A DNA stretch of 64,000 bases from Lachnospiraceae bacterium (GCA_017427415.1 JAFRSU010000033.1:40124-104123), one strand, 5' to 3'. Shown: positions 15,831 to 23,838, counted from the stretch's first letter. Notes: a model not told the origin generated them from the sequence alone. Numbers and translations: made by a program.

Positions 15831-16631
15831 TCACTCCAATAGCTGATCGATAAGGGATTGGATACTGCTTTCAGGTAACGACCCCGAATCAAAATATATC
15901 ACTTCTCCGTCCGCCTTGATCGCTACGGTTACAGGGATATATCCGGTAGAAAACAGTCTGCTGACCGAATAATCGTAATCAAAGTATATCGGGAAGGTAT
16001 ATCCGTTTTCATTTGCAAATTCCATTACATAATCTTCAGACTCTTTTTCCTCACAGTTCACCATAAAGAATTTAACCTTATCTCCGTACTCTTTATAAAG
16101 ATTGTCAAATCCGGGAAGTTCTCTTACGCACGGGCCGCACCATGTAGCCCATATATTGATGATGACCGGTTTTCCGTGATAAGCTGAAAAAGAAAGTTTG
16201 TTGCCGTTTGTATCATATACGTAAAAGTCTTTGGTCGCACTGCTCATGACCTTGAGCGTCTTTGCCTTCTTTACAGATGATTTTTTCTGTACAGTCTTTT
16301 TACCTGACTTTTCAACATAGGCAGCGACCTTAAACTTATATGTTTTGCCGCTCTTTAAACCGGTTGCTTCAAAAAAGCAGGGAGAATCGGCTGTTACAGA
16401 TCCGCATTCTTTATACTTTTTCTTGGATGAATTATACTTATATATCTTATAACCATCTGCTCCTTTTACCGCTTTCCAGCTGATGGTAATCGTTTTTTCG
16501 GATGAGACAGTTCCTGTGATCTTAGGTTCGGCAAGCTTGGATGCAGCGTTAACATTTTCAGGCTTTAAAACAATACAAACTGCAAATAAGACTATAGCCA
16601 GTGTCAGAAATAATTTTGCGATTCTCTTCAT
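15831..16631 (-). CDS. Secreted fibronectin-III / TlpA-like thioredoxin fusion
   Basis: A 266-residue exported protein. The chosen start at 16631 gives MKRIAKLF and a clear signal peptide ending near VNAAS, and is preceded by AAAGAGGGAA. An upstream ATG at 16703 overlaps the previous stop codon but would bury the signal peptide. Residues about 35-120 form an FnIII-like domain (ITISWKAVKGADGYKIYK), and about 135-266 a thioredoxin fold with the active site WATWCGPC. It should exchange disulfides outside the membrane. It ends the redox operon that begins with a second TlpA protein. Confidence 0.85.
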   Translation of the reverse strand: MKRIAKLFLTLAIVLFAVCIVLKPENVNAASKLAEPKITGTVSSEKTITISWKAVKGADGYKIYKYNSSKKKYKECGSVTADSPCFFEATGLKSGKTYKFKVAAYVEKSGKKTVQKKSSVKKAKTLKVMSSATKDFYVYDTNGNKLSFSAYHGKPVIINIWATWCGPCVRELPGFDNLYKEYGDKVKFFMVNCEEKESEDYVMEFANENGYTFPIYFDYDYSVSRLFSTGYIPVTVAIKADGEVIYFDSGSLPESSIQSLIDQLLE

Positions 16632-16699
16632 AATATTCCCTCTTTCTATTGTTATTTTATCAGATTTCGATCTGTCTGTGTCTTCTCTTGGGATATCAC

Positions 16700-17152
16700 T
16701 CATTTTAAGTTAAATGAAATCTCAAAGGTTTCATATTGGGCTTCTGTTTTAAAATCTTTATCGGATACCAGTTCATATCCCTTAGGGACCGAGTAAACAT
16801 GTATATCATATGGATAGGGGCTCTCAACATATCTTATCTCGCCTTTTTCATCGCTTTCTTTCATCATACATGCTTCATCGGTACATATCTGTATCTTTAC
16901 CCCCTTGACCGGAGCATTGTTCTGATCGCGGCATATAAAAATATACGCATCGTTTTCCTGAGCCGTCATACTTTCATCCGGAGCCGGTGTAACCGATATG
17001 ATATTCCCGTAGCCGTCCTCCTGCATGTTGCCGGGACTCGCACTCTCTGTATTATCAGGTTTTGCATTTTCACTGTTCTCTTTGTTACATGATACTGTAA
17101 ATATGATGAGCAACAGTACCGGTATTATTAATAGTTTTTTATTCATAATCAC
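16700..17152 (-). CDS. Small lipoprotein of the redox operon
   Basis: A 150-residue protein with a lipobox FTVSC (Cys about residue 22), so it should be lipid-anchored outside the cell. After a disordered Asn/Ser-rich linker it has a compact beta-rich domain, with NAPVKGVKIQICTDEAC and a DEKGEIRYVE segment that resembles the carboxypeptidase-regulatory or SpaA-type beta-sandwich folds. Two cysteines in CTDEAC are spaced like a redox-active or structural pair. The gene overlaps the upstream Fe-S gene by 14 bases and its stop overlaps a possible start of the next gene, which indicates tight coupling. Specific function unknown. Confidence 0.75.
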   Translation of the reverse strand: MIMNKKLLIIPVLLLIIFTVSCNKENSENAKPDNTESASPGNMQEDGYGNIISVTPAPDESMTAQENDAYIFICRDQNNAPVKGVKIQICTDEACMMKESDEKGEIRYVESPYPYDIHVYSVPKGYELVSDKDFKTEAQYETFEISFNLK

Positions 17153-18023
17153 TTTCTTTAGCTAACCCTTTTATCGGATTATATTTTTCAATTGCATGTG
17201 AGGGACATCCTGTAAGGCATTCTCCGCATCTTATGCACTCCAAAGAGTTCGGATTTTTTACCGGATCTATACCCATTTTGCAGATAACTGCGCACGCACC
17301 GCACCCGGTACATTTTTCTTTGTTCAGTTTATATCTGTATATGGCCACGGGATTGAACAAGCTGTAACATGCTCCTAAAGGGCAGAGGTATTTACAAAAC
17401 GGACGGTATGACTTGACAGAGGATAAAAGTATTATCAAAAGGAGTCCTATCTTCCACCAGAATCTAAACCCGATGGCATCTCTCAACCCGCTGTTAACAG
17501 TCACAAGCGGTATCCCGCCGAATAGAGTCCCGCTGGGGCATATGTACTCACAATAGTATGGTTCTCCGTTCCCCGCATCATCCGTATCAAATGTAGGAAG
17601 AAGAATCACAAATATGATAAGTACTGCATATTTAAGCATCCTGAGTATACGGTCACCCGGAAGGTTTTTGCGTTTTTTAAACAACGGTATCTTATATAAA
17701 AGGTCCTGCACAAGCCCGAAGGGACACATCCATCCGCATACAAATCTTCCGAATAAACTTCCGAAAAATATAAGTATACCCAGAACATAAAACGGTATCT
17801 TAGATAACGGGCTGTTAAGCTGCGCCTGCAGCGCTCCTATAGGGCATGAACCCAAGGCACCCGGACATGAATAACAACTAAGTCCCGGCACACAGAAATC
17901 CTTTATTTTTCCGGTATATATCTTTCCGGATACAAAGCCGTACAGGTATCCGTTTGTGAGTGCGGTCCATGCAGCCTGGAACAATAATCTTTTATGTTTG
18001 TTTTTCCTGACTTTTTTATCCAA
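17139..18023 (-). CDS. Membrane 4Fe-4S ferredoxin-type electron transfer protein (NapH/CcoG/NosR-like)
   Basis: A 294-residue integral membrane protein with about five hydrophobic segments. It has an N-terminal cysteine cluster (CVPGLSCYSCPGALGSCPIGA), a CGWMCPFG motif, a second C-x3-CPLG motif in the membrane part, and two C-terminal ferredoxin clusters (CTGCGACAVICKMG and CIRCGECLTGCPSHA). Relatives pass electrons between quinone or ferredoxin and exported redox proteins. The start is TTG at 18021-18023, overlapping the stop of the CLEC mini-protein by eight bases. The neighbours are thioredoxin-like proteins, so it may feed them with reductant (inference). Confidence 0.85.
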   Translation of the reverse strand: MDKKVRKNKHKRLLFQAAWTALTNGYLYGFVSGKIYTGKIKDFCVPGLSCYSCPGALGSCPIGALQAQLNSPLSKIPFYVLGILIFFGSLFGRFVCGWMCPFGLVQDLLYKIPLFKKRKNLPGDRILRMLKYAVLIIFVILLPTFDTDDAGNGEPYYCEYICPSGTLFGGIPLVTVNSGLRDAIGFRFWWKIGLLLIILLSSVKSYRPFCKYLCPLGACYSLFNPVAIYRYKLNKEKCTGCGACAVICKMGIDPVKNPNSLECIRCGECLTGCPSHAIEKYNPIKGLAKESDYE

Positions 18024-18165
18024 TTCCTATGCACTCCAGACATATGTTTGATGATTTTGCTTCAACCACACCTACATCTCCTGATATGATCCCGATATTG
18101 ATCAATAAGATTGCGATCACTATCAAAAGAAGTCCGATCAGAAGCTTCAAATTATCCTTCGACAT
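18016..18165 (-). CDS. CD1871A-type CXXC mini-protein
   Basis: A 49-residue protein of one membrane helix (about residues 7-27) and a short tail ending CLECIGIG, with the two cysteines spaced CxxC four residues from the C-terminus. The ending is the hallmark of the small CD1871A family that is found beside TlpA-like and 4Fe-4S membrane proteins in Clostridia. The start ATG at 18163-18165 follows GGGGTG. The gene lies 11 bases after the TlpA gene and overlaps the Fe-S gene. Its role in passing electrons or disulfides is inferred from context. It is easily missed because of its length. Confidence 0.85.
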   Translation of the reverse strand: MSKDNLKLLIGLLLIVIAILLINIGIISGDVGVVEAKSSNICLECIGIG

Positions 18166-18176
18166 GGTATCACCCC

Positions 18177-18770
18177 TTATAAGTATTTTTTTAGCATCCT
18201 CTCCAGTTCATCCTGACTTTTACGGCCTACAAAGCTTTCAAGTACCTTACCGTTCTCATCAACGATATATGAAGTCGGAACAGCAAAGATATCCGAGAGT
18301 ACTCCTTTTAGCAAAGCCGGAGAAGGTATAAGCGACGTATATGATACCTTTGTAACTTCATTTACTATCCTTACCGCCTGTTCTAACAGATCTGCATCGA
18401 TATTCCCGGTACTGTCCGCTATATCTATGCAAAATCCTATGACCTGAACCTCATTCCCATATGTTTTATCTATCACGTCAAGGTCCGGCATCTCGGTTAT
18501 ACAGGGACCGCAGTAGGTGGCCCATATGTTTATCAGGTTAACCTTATGTCCTTTTAGTATCTCGGAAGTAACCTCGGTACCGTCTAATGAGCTGACTGTA
18601 AAATCGCCAAACTCTGTCTCTTCTGTTTTTCCGTTTGCTGTCGTCTCTTCATTCCCCGCACCTGCCTTAGAATCGGGTTCAAGCACGTTTTTATAAAAGT
18701 TGACTCCGGTAAGGATCAGTCCACAGATAATAAGAGCAGAAATGATATAAATCAGTATTTTTGTTTTCAT
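18177..18770 (-). CDS. TlpA family membrane-anchored disulfide reductase
   Basis: A 197-residue protein with an N-terminal membrane anchor (about residues 5-25), a charged Thr/Glu-rich linker, and a TlpA/ResA-like thioredoxin domain. The active site is WATYCGPC (about residues 97-104), and the cis-proline loop is seen as VPTSYIVDENG. It should act outside the membrane to reduce or shuffle protein thiols. It is the first gene of a five-gene minus-strand operon with the CLEC mini-protein, the Fe-S protein, a lipoprotein and a second thioredoxin-like protein. Confidence 0.88.
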   Translation of the reverse strand: MKTKILIYIISALIICGLILTGVNFYKNVLEPDSKAGAGNEETTANGKTEETEFGDFTVSSLDGTEVTSEILKGHKVNLINIWATYCGPCITEMPDLDVIDKTYGNEVQVIGFCIDIADSTGNIDADLLEQAVRIVNEVTKVSYTSLIPSPALLKGVLSDIFAVPTSYIVDENGKVLESFVGRKSQDELERMLKKYL

Positions 18771-18869
18771 AGCCGGTCAAATCTATTTTTTATTTAAAAA
18801 ACAGGATTCTTTTTCTGTGATTTTTATTGAATATATTTTTAGTCCAGACATAAGTATACCCTTTCTTAC

Positions 18870-18900
18870 AAGAAACAGGGACAAGAAACCTTGTCCCTGC
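18870..18900 (-). terminator. Hairpin, probable terminator on the minus strand
   Basis: Perfect stem CAGGGACAAG (18876-18885) and CTTGTCCCTG (18890-18899) around a four-base loop. On the minus strand it is followed by TTTCTTGT. It would separate the truncated-hydrolase transcript from the TlpA operon. Confidence 0.5.
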
Positions 18901-18903
18901 TGC

Positions 18904-18977
18904 TAACTCGCTCATTTTAGGGCTGTGCATCACCCACTTATAACTCGCTCATTTATAAGGCTGTGCATCACCTACTA
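18904..18977. repeat. Two tandem 37-bp repeats
   Basis: Copies at 18904-18940 and 18941-18977 share TAACTCGCTCATTT and GGCTGTGCATCACC with five or so differences. The period is exactly 37 bp with no spacer. Confidence 0.8.
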
Positions 18978-19114
18978 ATAGTATTATATACAATTTACTC
19001 AGAAAAATCAAGTCAAAAAAGTAGCATTTTTGTGTCATTACTGGTTTGTACTAATCAAAAAAGTCACGGGGCGGCTCTTTTTAACTGTCTGAACAGTGAC
19101 AATTATTGATAGAT

Positions 19115-19500
19115 TCAATCATTCTTCTCAATATCCTGCCAATTCGAGTTATGCAGTATCTCTGCATCATCACTGACAAAGACCTTTGCGGCTTCCTCAT
19201 CACCGCAAAGCTGATACAGCATCCAAGCGGTCATATACCCGTCGGAGCGAACAAGCATATCCTCATGCTCTGCGCCTGTGGCTCTTGCCCGAACTTTCTC
19301 CACATCATCAGAAATACTGTTATAATTCGTGATAACTGCTTCGAGAGGGCATACACCAGCAAAATCCTTTGTAATATCAGGGACATCGACATCATCTGTT
19401 TTTCCTGTCCCCGAAGTCATAAAATATGGTATCGTGACTTTGCTCACATCATAGTCCCACCCCATATTATGTGCAAGGAATGGATAAGCTGCACTGCCTG
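19115..19500 (-). pseudogene. Truncated alpha/beta-hydrolase, C-terminal part
   Basis: The frame covers about 128 residues of homology, starting upstream of any good start codon with LTGSAAYPFLAHNMGWD and continuing VTIPYFMTSGTGKTD, then a helical tail. This is the second half of a dienelactone-hydrolase-like alpha/beta hydrolase, after the catalytic serine region, so nucleophile and oxyanion hole are missing. Homology begins exactly where the MFS gene ends (stop codon 19501-19503). The break suggests that the MFS/esterase/TetR module replaced or was inserted into the 5' half. An internal ATG at 19465 could still initiate a short protein but the fold would be incomplete. Confidence 0.65.
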
Positions 19501-20724
19501 TTAATATCGTCTTCCTTTCTGATATTTCTTATCCATCAGAAGAACACAGCAGAGCATGATACACGGAAACACAATACCGCATAAGATACCCCTGTGCAGA
19601 TTGCTTCCCAATAAGGCAGACGCTTTTCCTGCAATCGTCGGACCGGCACAGCACCCAAGATCACCTGCAAGCGCCAGTAATGCAAACATCAGCGTTCCGC
19701 CGTTTCTGAGCCTTGCGGCTGAGAGACTGAAAGTTCCCGGCCAGAATATCCCAACGGAAAAACCGCACAGCATACAGCCGATCAGTCCGGCTGCCGGAGC
19801 TTTTGTCAGACCGATCAGCAGATAGCTCCCAACGCATAAAACGGACGATGCGAGCATTACCTTTTGCAGCGGTATCTTCTCCCCAAATTTGCCAAACATC
19901 GCTCTTGCACTGCCCATACAAATTGCAAATCCCATTGTACCGATCAGGTCTCCCGCTGATTTTGATATGTGCAGTCCTGATTCGGCAAATGCAGATGCCC
20001 ACTGACTGACCGTCAGCTCACAAGCACCTGCACAAAGCATCATCAGGCAGAAAAATAGGAATCCGGGTGTTCTTATCAGTTCGGCAAATCCCGATTCCTT
20101 TCCTCTTGTTTCAGAAAGTGTGGCAATTGGGACTTTTAGGAAAAGAATAAAATTCAGGATCGGAACGATTGACCATAATGCGGCAAGTATACGCCAATGC
20201 TCTATTCCTGCAAGGGCAAAAAATACAGTCGATAACAGCACGGTAGCCGCCTGTCCCCAACAGTAGAAGGAATGGAGCAAGGACATTGTCGTCTCCTTGT
20301 TATCTGTCGGACAAGCCTCAACGATCGGGCTTACAAGCACTTCGAGCAGTCCTCCGCCGACTGCATACATCACTATGCAAATGACAAGTCCTGCAAAAGG
20401 TGACGGGAGCTTGTCGGGCAAAATTGTCATCAGCAGAAATCCCGATGCAGACAGGATATGTGAAAGCTGCATAGATACCCGATACCCGATCTTGTCCACA
20501 AACGCAGGAGCAACTGCATCAACTGTAAGTTGAACGGCAAAATTGATCGTTATGAGCCATGTGATCTGTGCCAAAGGGATACCAAATTCAGCCTGAAACC
20601 GCAGAAACAGCAGCGGCACAAAGTTGTTGACGATCGCCTGTATCACATAGCCGATGAAACAAGCAGTCAGTGTTGTTTTATATGTTATATTCTTAATGAT
20701 CCTCACCTCAAAACGATTTATCAA
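19501..20724 (-). CDS. Major facilitator superfamily transporter
   Basis: A 407-residue polytopic protein with about twelve membrane segments. The loop after helix 2 reads FVDKIGYRVSMQLSH, the MFS motif A position, and the second half repeats it near MFGKFGEKIPLQK. It is closest in style to sugar or drug MFS proteins of Clostridia, but no substrate can be assigned. It overlaps the upstream pectinacetylesterase-like gene by 17 bases, which points to one transcript from the TetR-controlled promoter. Base composition is more GC-rich than in the flanking genes. Confidence 0.85.
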   Translation of the reverse strand: MINRFEVRIIKNITYKTTLTACFIGYVIQAIVNNFVPLLFLRFQAEFGIPLAQITWLITINFAVQLTVDAVAPAFVDKIGYRVSMQLSHILSASGFLLMTILPDKLPSPFAGLVICIVMYAVGGGLLEVLVSPIVEACPTDNKETTMSLLHSFYCWGQAATVLLSTVFFALAGIEHWRILAALWSIVPILNFILFLKVPIATLSETRGKESGFAELIRTPGFLFFCLMMLCAGACELTVSQWASAFAESGLHISKSAGDLIGTMGFAICMGSARAMFGKFGEKIPLQKVMLASSVLCVGSYLLIGLTKAPAAGLIGCMLCGFSVGIFWPGTFSLSAARLRNGGTLMFALLALAGDLGCCAGPTIAGKASALLGSNLHRGILCGIVFPCIMLCCVLLMDKKYQKGRRY

Positions 20725-21832
20725 GCAGTTCCAGCCCGTAGGTCTTTACATCACCATTCACTGCGTCAAATATCCATTCACCAACGCTTCTGTCGTTTCC
20801 GAGATTGTCAAACACATTCGCAGAGATGATCGTATGCTGGGTATTATGGGTTTCTGCATTTTCGCCGCAGCTCCAGATGTAAATGCCCACATCGGGGATA
20901 TTCGTCTGCAAGCCGTTTACCATTTCTCTCAGATCACGCTGGAAGTGATCGCCAAGCTCTTTGGTCTTATCCATTTTTCCGCTGTCGATATAAGACTGAT
21001 ACTGCATCAGCGTATCATCACGGTAGGAGCAGTCAAAAAGTATCTTCACGCTGTCACCACGCTTTTCGTGGAGTGCGGTCAGACTGTCGAGAACAAGGTT
21101 ATTTGTGGTCAGTCTGTCTGATATTTCAGTCGGAGCTTCCCACAGATCCACAGCCGTTTCGTGCCAGCCGTCATAAAGCAGGAGCGAGCTGTCAACACAG
21201 ACGGTCACATTTTCAGCGCCGGGGAAACGGTCGATCACATCGTCAGCCAACAAGGAGGTCGCAAATCCGCCTGCCGAAAAGCCTGTTACAAGCAGCGTGT
21301 CAGGCTCTCCGATATACTGCTTGACCTGTTCCACATAAGCGGAGTAATTGTTGTACCCTGTGTGATACACAGTCTTTTTGCCCTCGTAAGTTCCAGTACC
21401 TGCGTGAAAATCGCCCGTCGCATAGGGAATCACGATAAAGCTCCAGTCCTTAAAAGGATTATCCTCCGCTGTGCTGCCGATACCGCCCTGTGCGACAAAA
21501 TCCTGTGCCGTCATATTGGTCGCATAGAACTCTTTGCCACCTTCGGAAGTCTCAGGAGTGATGCTCACACCGCCGCCGAAGAAATACACGACCACCTTGT
21601 TTTCCGTACCCTTTCGGAAGATGCCGTGCCATTCACTGCCGTCCGATGACTTTGCACCGTCCACTTCAACTTCATACCACTTGCCGATCTCAGGTTCACC
21701 CTTTAGCTTCGGAAATGTTTTGAGGATCGTCAGCTTCAGAAGGATAAAAATACCTATTGCGATCACCAAAATGATAATGCCAATGATGATAAGCAGCTTT
21801 TTCAGCCTGCTTTTCGGTTTTACGTTCTCCAT
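20708..21832 (-). CDS. Pectinacetylesterase/Notum-like serine hydrolase, membrane-anchored
   Basis: A 374-residue protein with an N-terminal membrane anchor (about residues 11-33). Family landmarks follow: VVYFFGGGVS (oxyanion GGG), VIPYATGDFHAG, the nucleophile in GFSAGGFATS, a CVDSS segment and the final histidine in NTQHT. Pectinacetylesterases remove acetyl groups from polysaccharides; Notum relatives remove acyl groups from proteins. The location outside the membrane fits a polysaccharide or small-ester substrate. It is first in an operon with an MFS transporter, divergent from a TetR regulator. The start has GAGGAGG. Confidence 0.8.
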   Translation of the reverse strand: MENVKPKSRLKKLLIIIGIIILVIAIGIFILLKLTILKTFPKLKGEPEIGKWYEVEVDGAKSSDGSEWHGIFRKGTENKVVVYFFGGGVSITPETSEGGKEFYATNMTAQDFVAQGGIGSTAEDNPFKDWSFIVIPYATGDFHAGTGTYEGKKTVYHTGYNNYSAYVEQVKQYIGEPDTLLVTGFSAGGFATSLLADDVIDRFPGAENVTVCVDSSLLLYDGWHETAVDLWEAPTEISDRLTTNNLVLDSLTALHEKRGDSVKILFDCSYRDDTLMQYQSYIDSGKMDKTKELGDHFQRDLREMVNGLQTNIPDVGIYIWSCGENAETHNTQHTIISANVFDNLGNDRSVGEWIFDAVNGDVKTYGLELLDKSF

Positions 21833-21857
21833 GACTACTCCTCCTCAATCTCACGGC

Positions 21858-21886
21858 TTGACAAACCCGCTTTTCCATGATACTAT
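21858..21886 (+). promoter_or_regulatory. Promoter of the TetR gene
   Basis: TTGACA at 21858-21863, 17-base spacer, TACTAT at 21881-21886. A partly symmetric TGATACTATAATATCA covers the -10 box (21878-21893). Confidence 0.55.
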
Positions 21887-21913
21887 AATATCACAAAACG
21901 GCTGTGAAGTCAA
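21885..21913 (-). promoter_or_regulatory. Promoter of the esterase-MFS operon
   Basis: On the minus strand TTGACT (21913-21908), 17-base spacer, TATTAT (21890-21885). It overlaps the divergent TetR promoter, so one operator could control both. Confidence 0.7.
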
Positions 21914-21927
21914 TAAAATCGGGAAAA

Positions 21928-21953
21928 TGATACTATTTGGCGAAATAGTATCA
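21928..21953. promoter_or_regulatory. Perfect 26-bp palindromic operator
   Basis: Arms TGATACTATTT and AAATAGTATCA are exact reverse complements of 11 bp around GGCG. It lies between the divergent promoters and the TetR gene. The half-site TGATACTAT recurs at 21878-21886. This is the expected size and place for a TetR dimer-pair operator. Confidence 0.8.
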
Positions 21954-21977
21954 TCAGTCGGAAAGGAAGAACGAAAA

Positions 21978-22484
21978 ATGTCGGGATATGTGACCTCAGC
22001 CTACGGTGAAGCACTGTTCAAGCTGATGAAAAAGAAGAATATCGAGAAGATCACCGTGGACGAGCTGTGCGAGGAAGGCGGCATCGGCAGAGCGACCTAT
22101 TTTCGCAATTTCAAATCAAAGGACGAGATCATCACCGCCTACATTATCATGAAGTGGCGTGAATATGAGCTTGAACACAGACTAAAGGAGCATCAGTTGA
22201 GTGACAGCTATCGTGTCAGGCGATATTTTGATTTCTGCTATTCGCTGCGGAAAAAGAACGATCTCATCATTGGGCAGGGACATCACGGAGCGATCCTCTC
22301 GGCTTATGAGGTCATCATGACCGACAGCGACACCGGGCAGACCTCGGACACCTACGAAAGCTACTACCTTGCCTATGGACTTTTCGGTATCTTCATGAAA
22401 TGGGCAAGGAACGGTTATACCGAGTCGGTACAGGAGATGACGCAGATCGTGGTGGAAAGGATATTTGCAGGAAATATGGAATAA
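21978..22484 (+). CDS. TetR/AcrR family transcriptional regulator
   Basis: A 168-residue protein. The N-terminal helix-turn-helix is FKLMKKKNIEKITVDELCEEGGIGRATYFRNFKS-like (about residues 9-42), with the TetR signature IGRATYFRNF and K-S-K-D-E-I-I. The C-terminal two thirds are the ligand domain, diverged. The start at 21978 is chosen because GGAAAGGAAG precedes it; upstream in-frame sequence runs through the operator and is not coding. It is divergent from the esterase-MFS operon and likely represses it and itself through the 26-bp palindrome. Confidence 0.88.
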   Translation: MSGYVTSAYGEALFKLMKKKNIEKITVDELCEEGGIGRATYFRNFKSKDEIITAYIIMKWREYELEHRLKEHQLSDSYRVRRYFDFCYSLRKKNDLIIGQGHHGAILSAYEVIMTDSDTGQTSDTYESYYLAYGLFGIFMKWARNGYTESVQEMTQIVVERIFAGNME

Positions 22485-22489
22485 ATGAA

Positions 22490-22529
22490 GGGGTGCTGTC
22501 GCACTAAGTGCGGCAGCCCCTTGATTTAT
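22490..22529 (+). terminator. Terminator of the TetR gene
   Basis: GGGGTGCTGTCGCACT pairs with AGTGCGGCAGCCCC, with wobble and one-base irregularities, followed by TTGATTTAT. It begins six bases after the stop codon. Confidence 0.75.
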
Positions 22530-22561
22530 GAACCTATTCTTGTTCATGAAGTATGACTCCA

Positions 22562-22780
22562 TTAGTATTCCGTCTTAATAGTTTCCAGGTTATACAGTTC
22601 CTTAAATCTGAGTTCATCCTCATAAGACCTTATAAGCATTACTTCCGTAAAATGACCGTCTTCTTTATTCTTGAACCCGGCTACTTTCTCCCCAGTACAT
22701 ATCGAACTGCGGATAATGGCATACTGTTTATCAGGGTCAAACTTTATCTCGGGTTCCCTGCTCCTCTTTCCAAAAAGCAT
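22562..22780 (-). CDS. Small conserved protein, 72 residues
   Basis: A short protein beginning MLFGKRSREPE, with a central YAIIRSSICTGEKVAGFKN and HFTEVMLIRS. I recognise this as a small Lachnospiraceae family sometimes labelled aspartate dehydrogenase by automatic transfer; nothing in its 72 residues supports an enzyme of that kind. The start at 22780 follows AAAGGAG nine bases upstream; the frame also extends to a TTG 24 bases earlier. It overlaps the 3' end of the CmpB-like gene by 44 bases. Function unknown. Confidence 0.7.
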   Translation of the reverse strand: MLFGKRSREPEIKFDPDKQYAIIRSSICTGEKVAGFKNKEDGHFTEVMLIRSYEDELRFKELYNLETIKTEY

Positions 22781-23663
22781 TATCTCCATCTCCTTTAACT
22801 TCAAACCTCAACTTATCCAGAATATCCTGATATTTCATGCTGCCCTTCCGTGCTAAAGCCCTGATGATCCTGCCCATACCGAAAAGCCGGTGATACATAA
22901 GACTCTTTCTCAAGTGCTCATACTTCTTTTCCAGTTCTTCTTTTGTATGTCCTACGGATTCAATAATATCTTCTTTATGCTGCTCCGCCTTTTGTTGCCC
23001 CTCTTCCAGCTTCTCCATGGTTTTCAGGGTTCCTTCACCGATGACCTCTGACATTCCGTCACTGAGCTTTCTGATAGACGCTTCAATCTCACGCAGATGC
23101 TCGAGATTCTTGTTAAGTTTCAGCACTGTCAGAACTGTAACCGTTATATCGAGCAGGAAAATCACATACATTATCCCCAGAGCAATCCATCCGCCAACAG
23201 TAGGTATCCATACCACAAATGCTTCGAACATCGGTTGAACAACACGAAGAACAAATGCAATCGCCAGGCCCCATATAATACTGAATGCCAGACATATATA
23301 ACCATTCAGGTTAAACTTCATGCCCCTGTAATCCCACCATCTTGCATGGAACAGTTTGTCAAGAACAAAGCCCGCAATCAATTCTATCAGCGTCGCAAAT
23401 ACGATTCCTACTATAAACAGGCCGAATGTGCTAGCCTTTTGAAGATCAGTTTCAAAGCCGAACAATGCACCGTCAATATAAACCACTGCCAGCACCATCA
23501 AGACTCCCGATCCATAGACCGGACATAGTGGACCATTCAAGAATCCCCTGTTTATTACTTTACCCAGTGTTACAGCATGGAAACTAACCTCGATTATCCA
23601 GCCTATCACCGAATAAATCATAAAGTACCAAAGAATCTGATAAATACTCATGCCAAAGATCAT
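22737..23663 (-). CDS. Putative ABC-transporter type IV (CmpB-like) membrane protein
   Basis: A 308-residue protein of the ABC_trans_CmpB family. It begins MIFGMSIYQILWYFMIYSVI and has about six membrane segments, with the family signature W-I-x-E-V and V-INRGFLNGPLCPVYGSG, and ARWWDYRGMKFNLNGYICL. A long charged helix follows (about 205-285), probably a cytoplasmic coiled coil. Despite the name no ABC ATPase is linked. The start at 23663 follows GAGGGTGAG. The upstream frame of 27 residues overlaps the zinc-ribbon gene and is not used. Role unknown, membrane. Confidence 0.85.
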   Translation of the reverse strand: MIFGMSIYQILWYFMIYSVIGWIIEVSFHAVTLGKVINRGFLNGPLCPVYGSGVLMVLAVVYIDGALFGFETDLQKASTFGLFIVGIVFATLIELIAGFVLDKLFHARWWDYRGMKFNLNGYICLAFSIIWGLAIAFVLRVVQPMFEAFVVWIPTVGGWIALGIMYVIFLLDITVTVLTVLKLNKNLEHLREIEASIRKLSDGMSEVIGEGTLKTMEKLEEGQQKAEQHKEDIIESVGHTKEELEKKYEHLRKSLMYHRLFGMGRIIRALARKGSMKYQDILDKLRFEVKGDGDNAFWKEEQGTRDKV

Positions 23664-23673
23664 AATCTCACCC

Positions 23674-23838
23674 TCACCGGCAACCCTCTCTCTTTGTCGG
23701 TCCAAGCTCCATATCCGCGTCTTCACCACAATACGGGCATACAAGGGTGGGTACTATCCGAAGATCCAGAAACCGGCTTCCACAGCAGCTGCACTCATAA
23801 AACCCGCACTTATCAGTCCCATCAGGCACATAATACAT
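23674..23838 (-). CDS. Zinc-ribbon-like mini-protein, 54 residues
   Basis: A 54-residue protein that starts MYYVPDGTDKCGFYEC and contains two cysteine pairs, CSCCGSRF and VCPYCGED, arranged as a small zinc ribbon. ATG at 23836-23838 is preceded by GAGGTGGAG and the stop TGA is at 23674-23676, ten bases before the CmpB-like gene start. Conserved length and spacing support a real gene, too short for many callers. It overlaps the hydrolase remnant upstream by 17 bases. Function unknown; metal or nucleic-acid binding is a guess from fold. Confidence 0.78.
   Translation of the reverse strand: MYYVPDGTDKCGFYECSCCGSRFLDLRIVPTLVCPYCGEDADMELGPTKREGCR

Larger units (their letters stand above)
18771..19114. 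other. Intergenic region with repeats
   Basis: No gene is visible. It contains a 10-bp perfect hairpin, a pair of tandem 37-bp repeats and, near 19060-19100, an inverted repeat GTCAC/GTGAC flanking GGGGCGG. The promoter of the TlpA operon should lie in 18771-18870 but is not clear. Confidence 0.6.

Noticed and set aside
22562..22780. Aspartate dehydrogenase
   Set aside because: A label sometimes attached to this small family; 72 residues without a nucleotide-binding motif cannot be that enzyme.
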